A DNA stretch of 15,348 bases from JAPLXD01 sp041662765. GTDB taxonomy: Bacteria > Patescibacteriota > Minisyncoccia > Moranbacterales > UBA11712. Position numbers and translations under genes: made by a program. The notes below the pieces were generated by a model. It worked only from the letters and a program-made list of their open reading frames with translations, had not been told where the DNA came from and made no database searches. The DNA lies in the NCBI GenBank assembly GCA_041662765.1, contig JBAZRT010000014.1, positions 1-15,348 on the forward strand, in the 5' to 3' direction. Numbering within the stretch: position 1 is the stretch's first letter; each line of letters begins with the position of its first letter. This document shows positions 7,581-14,040 of the stretch, in pieces.

Positions 7581-8023
7581 TCATCTCCCGATTCAAAGAA
7601 TCCCAAATCGGACAATTTTGGCTTAAACATGAGAAAAAAATCATATTAGCGATCGGCATTATCTTAATCGCCGCCGTGTCATTTGAAGCCGGATTTTTGA
7701 AGGGACAAGAAAGCAAAAGCGAGCCAATTGTCGTGAACAAGGCCGCAACTGCTGAAATTGCCAGCTTGAATACGGGTCAAAACCAAACCAGCGCAAACGA
7801 CACAAAAACCACGCCGGCAAACAGCAAATCCGCTTTGACGGAAGATGCCATGACACTCAATACTCAAAAATGCTCTTTTGTCGCCAGTAAAAATTCAAAC
7901 AAATACCATCTCCCAACTTGCCGATACGCCCAAAACATAAAACCAGAGAACAGGGTTTGCTTTTCTTCCAAAGAAGAAGCCGAAAGCCGGGGATATCAAG
8001 GAGCGAAGTGTTGTATAAAATAA
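7574..8023 (+). CDS. Membrane-anchored protein with Ada-like zinc-binding domain
   Basis: 149 aa. One N-terminal membrane helix (about 22-40, IILAIGIILIAAVSFEAGF) preceded by a basic stretch, then a Ser/Thr/Asn/Lys-rich linker (about 45-95), then a compact C-terminal domain. That domain (99-147) matches the metal-binding fold of the N-terminus of Ada: KYHLPTCRYAQNIKPENRVCFSS-EEAESRGY. Metal-binding candidates are C116 plus C146/C147. The usual PCxxC ending is altered to GAKCC, so the ligand set may differ; H112, C100 and C129 could substitute. There is no DNA-repair methyltransferase part. Its expected location is outside the membrane. Function unknown; a small exported zinc fold is likely. 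Confidence 0.75.
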   Translation: MSIISRFKESQIGQFWLKHEKKIILAIGIILIAAVSFEAGFLKGQESKSEPIVVNKAATAEIASLNTGQNQTSANDTKTTPANSKSALTEDAMTLNTQKCSFVASKNSNKYHLPTCRYAQNIKPENRVCFSSKEEAESRGYQGAKCCIK

Positions 8024-8047
8024 AAATTTGTTGTAATATAGATCAAG

Positions 8048-8069
8048 GGCGGATATTTTCCGTCTTTTA
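8048..8069 (+). terminator. Terminator after the Ada-like gene
   Basis: GGCGGA (8048-8053), loop TATTT, TCCGTC (8059-8064, one G-U pair), tail TTTTA. A short stem, but the position 25 nt after the stop supports it. Confidence 0.55.
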
Positions 8070-8095
8070 TTTTAAAATAAACAATTGCAAAGATC

Positions 8096-8779
8096 ATGAA
8101 AAAAAAGCTCATTGTCATCTCTCTCGGCGGATCATTGATCGCTCCGCGGGAGATAGACTGGAAATTTCTGAAGCATTTCAAAGAACTGATCTTGAAATTT
8201 GTGCAGAATAAATACCGGTTCGTGATAATCACCGGCGGGGGAAATACTGCCAGAAAATATCAATCCGCGATCGCAAAGATCGGCGTGATGAACAGCGAGG
8301 ACCGCGACTGGATCGGCATCCATTCCACAAGATTGAACGGCCACTTGCTGCGGACGATCTTCCGAAAATACGCACATCCAAGGATTAATAAAAATCCCTA
8401 TCAGAAATTCGACTTCCGCGAAAATATCCTGATAGGCGCCGGCTGGAAACCAGGTTTTTCCACCGACCTTGACGCTGTGATCCTCGCCAAAGAATACAGC
8501 GCGAAAACGCTGGTCAACCTTTCAAATATCGATTATGTCTATACCAAAGATCCCAAAAAGTTCAAAGAAGCGAAAAAAATAAAAGAAATTTCCTGGAATG
8601 ATTTCCGCAAGATCGTGGGAGACAAATGGGATCCGGGACTCAACGCGCCTTTTGACCCCGTCGCTTCGAAGATGGCGGAAGAACTCAAAATGGAAGTCGT
8701 GATCATGAACGGAAAAAAGCTGAAAAATTTTGAAAATTATCTCGTCGGAAAGAAATTTCAGGGGACAGTGATAAAATAG
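8096..8779 (+). CDS. UMP kinase, archaeal-type amino-acid-kinase fold
   Basis: 227 aa. Probably phosphorylates UMP to UDP with ATP in the cytoplasm. Motifs of the amino acid kinase fold: ISLGGSLI (8-15), ITGGGNTARKYQ (45-56), GIHSTRLNGHLL (74-85), GWKPGFSTDLDAVILA (116-131), LSNIDYVYTKDPK (142-154), and FDPVASKMAEE (186-196). The GGGxxARKY block and the xxTRLNxxLL helix are closer to archaeal UMP kinases than to bacterial PyrH (about 240 aa, with a different UMP loop). Isopentenyl phosphate kinase or other family members are alternatives, but GWKPGxSTD favours UMP kinase. It ends 1 nt before the convergent DUF2062 stop. Confidence 0.78.
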   Translation: MKKKLIVISLGGSLIAPREIDWKFLKHFKELILKFVQNKYRFVIITGGGNTARKYQSAIAKIGVMNSEDRDWIGIHSTRLNGHLLRTIFRKYAHPRINKNPYQKFDFRENILIGAGWKPGFSTDLDAVILAKEYSAKTLVNLSNIDYVYTKDPKKFKEAKKIKEISWNDFRKIVGDKWDPGLNAPFDPVASKMAEELKMEVVIMNGKKLKNFENYLVGKKFQGTVIK

Positions 8780-8780
8780 G

Positions 8781-9269
8781 TCACAATTTCATTCCATTTT
8801 TTGTGAGCAAATGCTCTTTTTCTTTGAGCTTTTTTCGTTTGATCAGCAGATAGAGAAGCGCGAAATAGAGAACAGCAGCGACAGATCCTGCAAAAACGAC
8901 GTAGCCGACTATCAGGGGAAGCGCAGTCTCGCGAATAATATTCCAGCTGAATAAATATTGCCATCCAAGGCCCAAAGTTTCGTGGAAATCACTTGAAAGT
9001 TTTTGCGAATCGATGCGAAATATCAATCCGCCGATAGCTGCCGCGACAGGCAGAGTCAGCACAGTCGTCCACATATTCACCGCCAAAACTCCCGCAAGAG
9101 CCGCAAGGCGATTCAAACGAAAAATATAGGCAAAAAAAAGCGTGACGAGAACGCCCTCACCCGGTGTGATCCCCATAAAAACTCCCATCGCCGCCCCGCC
9201 GGCAACTTTGTGAGGAGTATCATCGATAAGAAAAAACTGCTTGATATAATCCCTGATTCTTTTTTTCAT
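8781..9269 (-). CDS. DUF2062 integral membrane protein
   Basis: 162 aa. DUF2062 proteins are small membrane proteins of unknown biochemical role, sometimes near glycan genes. The family start is clear: DTPHKVAGGAAMGVFMGITPGEGV (about 17-40), with SPH-x-IA-x-G-x-A-x-GxFxGxxP as the usual form. Three or four hydrophobic helices follow: VLVTLFFAYIF, the LAALAGVLAV to AAIGGLIF segment, and TALPLIVGYVVF through ALLYLLI, then a Lys-rich cytoplasmic tail. Its ATG overlaps the stop of the RecB-like gene (ATGA, 9266-9269), so translation is likely coupled. Stop codon is TGA. Confidence 0.82.
   Translation of the reverse strand: MKKRIRDYIKQFFLIDDTPHKVAGGAAMGVFMGITPGEGVLVTLFFAYIFRLNRLAALAGVLAVNMWTTVLTLPVAAAIGGLIFRIDSQKLSSDFHETLGLGWQYLFSWNIIRETALPLIVGYVVFAGSVAAVLYFALLYLLIKRKKLKEKEHLLTKNGMKL
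8805..8825 (+). terminator. Weak terminator candidate for UMP kinase inside the DUF2062 3' end
   Basis: GAGC (8805-8808), loop AAAT, GCTC (8813-8816), followed by TTTTTCTTT. The stem is only 4 bp. It lies in the 3' end of the opposing gene, the only room available as the two stops are adjacent. Confidence 0.35.
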
Positions 9270-10387
9270 CCTTTTTTCACAATAAAACTTTTACTCTCCT
9301 TGTCAATTTCCCGTGCTTTTTCAGCTTCCCTTCTCGCATCGCTCGGCAAAACGCCGAGAATATTCTTGAGGGCTATCCCGTCCACCTTCAAAACATTTTC
9401 CCACTTGTCGAGCGGCTCCAAGATCGCCCGCAGTTTGTCTCTGTCATATTTGTATGTTTTTCTGATCGTCCGCAAAATTCGTCCGGCGTCTCCAAAAACC
9501 TGATCAACATTTTCTCTGTCCATATATTCGCTCAATTTTTCCTGCAGTTCGCCTATGCGGTCGGCTTTTGATTTGAGATCATCTTTGAGAGCGATATACT
9601 CTTCAATGACCTTCGCGCTGTCGATGTCAGCAGACTCTTCTTTCTTGAATTTGTGCTTCCACATCGGACAAATGCTTTGATATCCGCACCAATCGCAAAG
9701 CCCCGAAAGCATCGGCTCAAACTTTGATTTTCCGACCTGATCAATGAGATCGAGCATGAATTCTTCGCTCTGTTTGACCTGCGGAAGTGTCCTCTCGGAG
9801 CTCAATTTCACGCCGTGCTTGAGATAATATAGCGAAACCTTGATCTTGCCCAGATTTTCAACTTCTTTCGGATAGCGCTTCAGAAAGGCTGCCAGATATA
9901 TCGAGAGCTGGAGATCATTGTCCACTTTTTCCTGGCTCGGCAATTTGCGCGTGGTTTTGTAATCGATGATCTCATACCCATCCTCGGTTTTGTCGATGCG
10001 GTCGATGATCCCCGAAACAATATGCTTGTTGCCCTCTTCGCCCACTTCGATCTGAAAACGAGATTCAAGGTCGATGATGTTGATCTTCGCCGGGTCGTTT
10101 TTTTTGTAATAGTCCTGGATCATCGCCACGCCTTGCGAAAAAGCCGACCTCTCTTCGATCTCATCCGCAAAAACATCCGTGTTCCAATTTTTCGAGAAAA
10201 AATCGAGAGCCTGCTCCGGAGTGGGGGAAAGTATGCCGGGCGTATGCACGATTTTCAGAGTGTTGTGAATCAGCGTTCCGAAAAATTGCTCCTTGGATTT
10301 GGGAGTTCTGATCCGGTCGATCTGGGAATATTTGTATTTCAGCGGACAAGTGAGAAAGGTGTCGAGCGCCGAATAGGATGTGTTCAT
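9266..10387 (-). CDS. RecB/AddB-like PD-(D/E)XK nuclease with iron-sulfur cluster
   Basis: 373 aa. Stand-alone nuclease of the RecB/Cas4/AddB class. Motifs: SYSALDTFLTCPLKYKY (first cluster Cys, C14), GTLIHNTL with H41, GIIDRID with D129, EIIDYKTT with D142 and K144, and QLSIY (160-164). Three more cluster cysteines are CDWCGYQSIC (C231, C234, C240). That gives a complete PD-(D/E)XK active site and the four-Cys 4Fe-4S pattern of AddB and Cas4. No helicase domain is present. A C-terminal extension (about 250-373) is charged and predicted coiled-coil (EEYIALKDDLKSKADRIGEL), followed by a DKLRAILEPLDKWENV stretch. No cas1/cas2 or CRISPR array is nearby, so Cas4 is unlikely; DNA repair or end processing fits better. 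Overlaps DUF2062 by 4 nt. Confidence 0.88.
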   Translation of the reverse strand: MNTSYSALDTFLTCPLKYKYSQIDRIRTPKSKEQFFGTLIHNTLKIVHTPGILSPTPEQALDFFSKNWNTDVFADEIEERSAFSQGVAMIQDYYKKNDPAKINIIDLESRFQIEVGEEGNKHIVSGIIDRIDKTEDGYEIIDYKTTRKLPSQEKVDNDLQLSIYLAAFLKRYPKEVENLGKIKVSLYYLKHGVKLSSERTLPQVKQSEEFMLDLIDQVGKSKFEPMLSGLCDWCGYQSICPMWKHKFKKEESADIDSAKVIEEYIALKDDLKSKADRIGELQEKLSEYMDRENVDQVFGDAGRILRTIRKTYKYDRDKLRAILEPLDKWENVLKVDGIALKNILGVLPSDARREAEKAREIDKESKSFIVKKG

Positions 10388-10668
10388 AAAATGCAGATTT
10401 TATAGCTATCTTCTATACGCATTTTACCGACCTTTCCTTTTTACCGCAAGCCGGAGATGAAGAAGTGATCGTCTTTTTGTTCAGCCAGTATGAAGAGGTC
10501 AAAGATTTGAACATCTAATTTGCTCCTCCCGGTCTTCTTTTGGATTTTGAAATATTGTATCCCAAAAAAAATTATCAAATTTTTGAAAAAACTGGAACAT
10601 TTTGAGGAATATGCGATGGAAAAATTGTTTTCGGCTTGAAAAAAACCGCACAAAGATCCGCAGCCCCC
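10388..10668. other. Stretch with no convincing gene; possible gene remnant
   Basis: Between the divergent RecB-like and YkgJ genes. On the plus strand three short open frames follow each other without a proper start: 10390-10518 (ending EEVIVFLFSQYEEVKDLNI), one around 10515-10610 (ILKYCIPKK), and one ending near 10640 (KKLEHFEEYAMEKLFSA). The last two would join if one or two bases were changed in the A8 run near 10563. This could be a decayed gene or chance. A 70-codon minus-strand frame (10441-10653) starts at TTG without a Shine-Dalgarno and is not called. Confidence 0.3.
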
Positions 10669-10697
10669 TTTACAAGCTTGTTAGGCTGTACTAAACT
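10669..10697 (+). promoter_or_regulatory. Possible promoter of the YkgJ-like gene
   Basis: TTTACA (10669-10674), 17-bp spacer, TAAACT (10692-10697). The expected leader of about 48 nt includes a small hairpin, CCTAT-GAAA-ATAGG (10705-10718), then a Shine-Dalgarno. Confidence 0.4.
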
Positions 10698-10740
10698 ATC
10701 AAATCCTATGAAAATAGGAAATATATCCAGAGCTCTTTCC

Positions 10741-10746
10741 GGAGGA
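10741..10746 (+). promoter_or_regulatory. Strong Shine-Dalgarno of the YkgJ-like gene
   Basis: GGAGGA with a 5-nt spacer to ATG 10752. It fixes the start codon and contrasts with the many starts here without any Shine-Dalgarno. Confidence 0.75.
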
Positions 10747-10751
10747 AGAAT

Positions 10752-11159
10752 ATGCATAGCAGATTGCCGTGCCATACGGGCGAGGGATGCGATGCTCCTT
10801 GCTGCCATGTGATTGTGGGCTGGGATCTTGGCTCTTTCAGGAAGCTGGAGAAACAATTCCCGGATCTTTCCGTCCGATACAAGGTGGTTCGGGTTCTTGA
10901 AAAGAACCTGACAAATTGGTATTTCGTCCTTCCTCAATTGATAGTTTTCTTGGTTCTTCCCGGCTCTATGCCCGAAGGAGAATTCAGAAAATATGTTGAG
11001 GGATTGAACTGGACCTTGCTCAAAAAATTTGCCGGGATGCGTTGCATTTTCCTTGAGAAGACCGGCCTTTGCGGCATATACGAGCTTCGTCCAAAAATTT
11101 GCCGGGAATATCCATTTCCCGATCAGCCAGCTTGTCCCAGGGCAAATAATGTGGCATAA
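10752..11159 (+). CDS. YkgJ-type zinc/iron-chelating cysteine-cluster protein
   Basis: 135 aa. Family members have a Cys-rich metal-binding domain with two parts. Here the first is C7, C13, C17, C18 (CHTGEGCDAPCC) and the second is C98, C107, C117, C128 (RCIFLEKTGLCGIYELRPKICREYP), which is the diagnostic YkgJ pattern. The middle (about 55-70) has an unusually hydrophobic stretch (WYFVLPQLIVFLVLPG) that could be a buried strand rather than a membrane span. Metal and role are unknown; the family is widespread and the link to iron or zinc comes from sequence. A good Shine-Dalgarno and downstream terminator mark it as a single-gene transcript. Confidence 0.8.
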   Translation: MHSRLPCHTGEGCDAPCCHVIVGWDLGSFRKLEKQFPDLSVRYKVVRVLEKNLTNWYFVLPQLIVFLVLPGSMPEGEFRKYVEGLNWTLLKKFAGMRCIFLEKTGLCGIYELRPKICREYPFPDQPACPRANNVA

Positions 11160-11184
11160 AGCGAATATGCCCGAGCTCAAGCAT

Positions 11185-11220
11185 GTGGCGGACTTCTTCA
11201 TGAATCCGCCACTTTTTGTT
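11185..11220 (+). terminator. Terminator after the YkgJ-like gene
   Basis: Perfect 8-bp stem GTGGCGGA (11185-11192) with TCCGCCAC (11205-11212), 12-nt loop, tail TTTTTGTT. Lies 26 nt after the stop codon. Confidence 0.85.
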
Positions 11221-11305
11221 TGAAAAAAAACGGATTTTGGGATAGGATGAAGGCACAGTCAAGGAGCGGTTGCAGTGATCAGGGATCATAAAATCAAATA
11301 AACTC

Positions 11306-12319
11306 ATGGAAAAGTCTTTGATGGAAAATTGGGCCAAGAAGATTATTGAGGAAATTGGCCTCAAAAATCCCAAGTTGATCTATACAGCCGATCACAAAAA
11401 TCTGGAAGATTTGAGAAACCTGATCTTTGAAGGAATTTTTCAAAAGAAACCAAGCATTCTCAAAATATACGACGAGCCAAAAAGGATTCGCGAGACGGCG
11501 TCTCTGGCCTATTTCAACAAAGCCAACAAAAGCCGAAAACTCATCGGGCCGAAAATATACAGATCAAAAGAGCTCACTCCGACGCGCGGCTGGTATGTGA
11601 TGGAAAAGCTTCCGGCAGACGGATATTTTTTGTCAGAGCTCAACGCGCCAAATCCTTTGAGCCTCTCGGGAAGAAAAGAATTTCTTGAAGTTTTTCTTGA
11701 ATACAAAAAATACTTTCCCAAGAAATCTTTTCGCCCGCTTCTTCTGGCAGAAAAATTGCCGGCAGAAGAATTTCACATCACCAGGATCCATCGCTGGTTC
11801 GAAATGGCCAATGAAAAAGAAATTGAACTCGAGCTCAAGGGGAAAAAGACGGTGCTCGACGCCAAAGTATTTTTTCCTCTCTATTTCAAAGCGCAAGCAC
11901 TCATCAAGAAGGAATTCAAGGGACGGAAAATGCTTTGGTCGCACGGACATTTCAAGCCAAAAGAAATATTTTTCTCGCCCAAGCGAAACGTATATTATAT
12001 CACCGACTTTGCTCACACCTATTTCTATCCCGAAGGATACGAGCTCGGATTCATGATCTGGTCTGACTGGCTGCTGGGAGCTGACTGGAAAACTGATTTT
12101 CGAACTTGGCGCGTCGGCGTTGATTCCTGGCTGAAAGATGTCATTCCCATCGCGCGAAAGCTCAAAATGAAAAATCTCGAACGGCTCATGAAAGCGAGCC
12201 TCGCCGAAAGAACGCTCGGTGCCATTCTCGCTGATGTCACTGCGTCGCGAAAGCCAATCGCAGAAAAAATTGGGAGACTCAAGTTGCTGCTCGCGCTCCT
12301 CAAAGATCTGACCAGATAG
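11306..12319 (+). CDS. Kinase-fold (aminoglycoside phosphotransferase-like) protein, catalytic loop altered
   Basis: 337 aa; no confident family name. The layout resembles APH/choline-kinase folds: a possible ATP-binding Lys (K53 in ILKIYDEP), a hinge-like GWYVMEKLP (95-103), a catalytic-loop-like WSHGHFKPKEIFF (211-223), and a DFG-like YITDFAHTYF with D234, followed by a GYELGFMIWSDWL helix. In active APH enzymes the loop is HGDxxxxN; here the Asp is H215 and the Asn is E220. If the fold call is right, it may be a pseudokinase or use another chemistry. No signal peptide. Positively charged overall. It stands alone, upstream of the AT-rich island. The fold assignment is inference from motif order. 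Confidence 0.5.
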   Translation: MEKSLMENWAKKIIEEIGLKNPKLIYTADHKNLEDLRNLIFEGIFQKKPSILKIYDEPKRIRETASLAYFNKANKSRKLIGPKIYRSKELTPTRGWYVMEKLPADGYFLSELNAPNPLSLSGRKEFLEVFLEYKKYFPKKSFRPLLLAEKLPAEEFHITRIHRWFEMANEKEIELELKGKKTVLDAKVFFPLYFKAQALIKKEFKGRKMLWSHGHFKPKEIFFSPKRNVYYITDFAHTYFYPEGYELGFMIWSDWLLGADWKTDFRTWRVGVDSWLKDVIPIARKLKMKNLERLMKASLAERTLGAILADVTASRKPIAEKIGRLKLLLALLKDLTR

Positions 12320-12333
12320 CTTGTAAAAAACCC

Positions 12334-12420
12334 ATGCCGATCGAACTCGTCCGCGGACTCAAAACCAGCGATTGGAGAAGTAAGAAAAAAAATTATCCAC
12401 AAGGAAAAGATTGCAGTTGA
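12334..12420 (+). pseudogene. Possible truncated host gene at the left edge of the island
   Basis: A 28-codon ORF starts MPIELVRGLKTSDW and ends in TGA. Codons 1-16 use host-like C/G-ending codons (ATC, CTC, GTC, CGC, AGC); after position about 12380 the sequence turns A-rich and non-coding in look. This fits an old gene start cut by insertion of the restriction-modification cassette. No family recognised and chance is possible. Confidence 0.3.
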
Positions 12421-12459
12421 TATAATAACAGTGATATAGTGATAATATATTGCTATAAT
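12411..12459 (+). promoter_or_regulatory. Promoter region of the restriction-modification cassette with overlapping -10 boxes
   Basis: Several boxes overlap: TTGCAG (12411-12416) 18 bp before TATAGT (12435-12440), TTGATA (12417-12422) 18 bp before GATAAT, and an extended -10 TGCTATAAT (12451-12459) whose start would be near 12466, 11 nt before the methyltransferase ATG. The direct repeats TGATATA (12418, 12432) and TGATAAT (12440) lie among them and could be operator half-sites. Confidence 0.5.
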
Positions 12460-12476
12460 TCAAATAAAGCAAACAA

Positions 12477-13235
12477 ATGTCAGAAAAAAGAAAATCTCTA
12501 AAAGATTATATAAACAAAATAATAGTTGGCGATTGCCTTGATGTTCTACAAAAAATGCCGTCAGAAAGCATTGATTTAGTGATTACTTCGCCGCCATATA
12601 ATCTTAAAAATTCAACTGGCAATGGAATGAAGGATGGTCGCGGTGGCAAATGGGCTAATGCCGCTTTGCAAAACGGCTATTCCAATTATGATGACTGCAT
12701 GCCACATGATAAGTATGTGAGATGGCAAAGGGACTGCCTAAATGAAATGATGAGAATAATTCCGGAAAATGGTGCGATTTTTTATAATCACAAGTGGAGA
12801 GTTCAAGCTGGACTCTTGCAAGATCGTCAGGACATAACAAAAGGTCTTCCTATTCGCCAGATTATTATTTGGAAGCGTGCGGGCGGGTTGAATTTTAATG
12901 CTGGTTATTTTTTGCCAACCTACGAAGTCATCTATCTAATCGCAAAACCAAAATTCAAACTTTCACCAAAGGCAAATGCGTATGGCGATGTATGGGAATT
13001 TCCACAGGAAATGAAAAATGGTCATCCAGCTCCTTTTCCAGTGAGTTTAATTGATCGAATTGTTGCATCAAGTGATGCTAAAATTATTTTAGATCCTTTT
13101 ATGGGCTCTGGCACAACAGCGATTTCCGCGATTAATTTCAAACGTGATTACATTGGAATTGATATTTCATCGGAATATTGCAAAGCAGCCGAAGAACGAA
13201 TCAAAAGACATAAGGCGCAAACTAAACTTTTATAA
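12477..13235 (+). CDS. DNA methyltransferase, beta class (likely N4-cytosine)
   Basis: 252 aa. Transfers a methyl group from S-adenosylmethionine to DNA. The catalytic motif TSPPYN (37-42) precedes the AdoMet-binding motif LDPFMGSGTT (205-214), which is the order of the beta class. SPPY is typical of N4-cytosine enzymes, while N6-adenine enzymes usually carry DPPY. GDCLDVLQKMP (18-28) is the family start, HPAPFP (183-188) is motif X-like, and the stretch from about 43 to 75 (GMKDGRGGKWANAALQ) may belong to target recognition. The partner endonuclease is of MvaI/BcnI type, whose cognate enzymes M.MvaI and M.BcnI are N4-cytosine methylases, which supports the N4 call. The endonuclease starts 7 nt downstream. 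AT-rich codons differ from upstream genes. Confidence 0.88.
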   Translation: MSEKRKSLKDYINKIIVGDCLDVLQKMPSESIDLVITSPPYNLKNSTGNGMKDGRGGKWANAALQNGYSNYDDCMPHDKYVRWQRDCLNEMMRIIPENGAIFYNHKWRVQAGLLQDRQDITKGLPIRQIIIWKRAGGLNFNAGYFLPTYEVIYLIAKPKFKLSPKANAYGDVWEFPQEMKNGHPAPFPVSLIDRIVASSDAKIILDPFMGSGTTAISAINFKRDYIGIDISSEYCKAAEERIKRHKAQTKLL

Positions 13236-13236
13236 T
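13231..13236 (+). promoter_or_regulatory. Possible internal -10 box before the endonuclease gene
   Basis: A perfect TATAAT overlaps the methyltransferase stop codon and ends 6 nt before the endonuclease ATG, the same distance seen at the GT4 gene. No good -35 box is present at 16-18 bp (AAGACA lies 20 bp upstream), so the case is partial. Confidence 0.3.
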
Positions 13237-13242
13237 ATAAGA

Positions 13243-14037
13243 ATGGCAAAACAAGTTATTTACACAAAAAAAGAGTTGATCAAAAAATTAAAAGAAATTT
13301 CAAGAACGGGATGGATTCCAAATGCGCGTGCGGGAAATCATGGCGGTATTGGCAATACACTAGAAGACTTACTTGGTATAAAAGAAAATAATTTACCAAT
13401 TCCCAATGCAGCTGAATGGGAATTGAAAACACAACGTCTTAACTCCTCTTCTCTCACAACCTTGTTCCATATTGAGCCATCGCCGCGTGCAATTCGTTTT
13501 GTGCCCCAAATTCTTCTTTTGAAATATGGTTGGAAACATCAAGAAGCGGGGGCAAAATATTCCAAAAAGGAGATGAGCTTTCGGCAAACTATTCATGGTT
13601 CAGCACCCAGTGATCGAGGATTTATGGTTCAAATAGATCGAAAAAACAAAAAAATTTTAATTTCGTTTGATTCCGGAAAAATCGCCAGAAAACACCTAAA
13701 ATGGAAAAATTTAGTTAAGAAAAAAATCGGACCCAGTGAATTAAATCCTCAACCATATTGGGGATTTGATGATCTTGAGCATAAGGCTGGAACAAAACTT
13801 TTAAATTGTTTTTATGTTCAAGCTGAAGTGAAAAAAATCAGGGACAAGGAATATTACAAATACTCGAAAATTATGATGCTCCAAAAATTCAATTTTGAAG
13901 GATTTTTGAAAGCAATTGAGCAAGCAAAGATTTTGGTTGATTTTGACGCCAGGACTGGACATAATCACGGAACGAAATTCCGAATGAGGCAAAATAGCTT
14001 GCCAATGTTGTATGGAAAAAATACAGTAATAATTTAA
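13243..14037 (+). CDS. MvaI/BcnI-family type II restriction endonuclease
   Basis: 264 aa from ATG 13243. An in-frame ATG at 13144 would overlap the methyltransferase by 92 nt with non-conserved sequence and is rejected. MvaI and BcnI are monomeric PD-(D/E)XK enzymes cutting CC/WGG and CC/SGG. Family signatures are clear: WIPNARAGNHGGIGNTLEDLLG (24-45), the AEWELKTQR active-site strand (57-65, E60 and K62), LTTLFHIEPSP, a WGFDDLEHKAGTKLL block, and VDFDARTGHNHGTKFRMR (232-249). It is complete, with no frameshift. Together with the adjacent methyltransferase it forms a type II system. Exact target sequence is not readable, but a CCNGG-type pentamer is the family expectation. Confidence 0.88.
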   Translation: MAKQVIYTKKELIKKLKEISRTGWIPNARAGNHGGIGNTLEDLLGIKENNLPIPNAAEWELKTQRLNSSSLTTLFHIEPSPRAIRFVPQILLLKYGWKHQEAGAKYSKKEMSFRQTIHGSAPSDRGFMVQIDRKNKKILISFDSGKIARKHLKWKNLVKKKIGPSELNPQPYWGFDDLEHKAGTKLLNCFYVQAEVKKIRDKEYYKYSKIMMLQKFNFEGFLKAIEQAKILVDFDARTGHNHGTKFRMRQNSLPMLYGKNTVII

Positions 14038-14040
14038 ACA

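Noticed and set aside
9266..10387. RecB-like nuclease as CRISPR Cas4
   Set aside because: Length and C-terminal extension exceed Cas4, and no cas genes or repeat-spacer array are found anywhere in the window.
10441..10653. 70-codon minus-strand frame upstream of the RecB-like gene
   Set aside because: It starts at TTG without a Shine-Dalgarno, has biased low-complexity Phe/Lys/Ile content, and mirrors a plus-strand coding-like stretch.
10575..11201. 208-codon minus-strand frame opposite the YkgJ-like gene
   Set aside because: The plus strand has the diagnostic eight-Cys pattern, a strong Shine-Dalgarno and a terminator; the opposite frame has no recognisable motif.
12393..12401. Perfect DnaA box TTATCCACA
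   Set aside because: Only one copy was seen, with no cluster, no AT-rich unwinding arrangement and no dnaA or dnaN nearby; a single 9-mer match on either strand is not surprising in 15 kb.
13144..13242. Upstream in-frame ATG for the endonuclease
   Set aside because: It would overlap the methyltransferase by 92 nt, and the extra 33 residues do not resemble the family start; ATG 13243 fits the family and the spacing.
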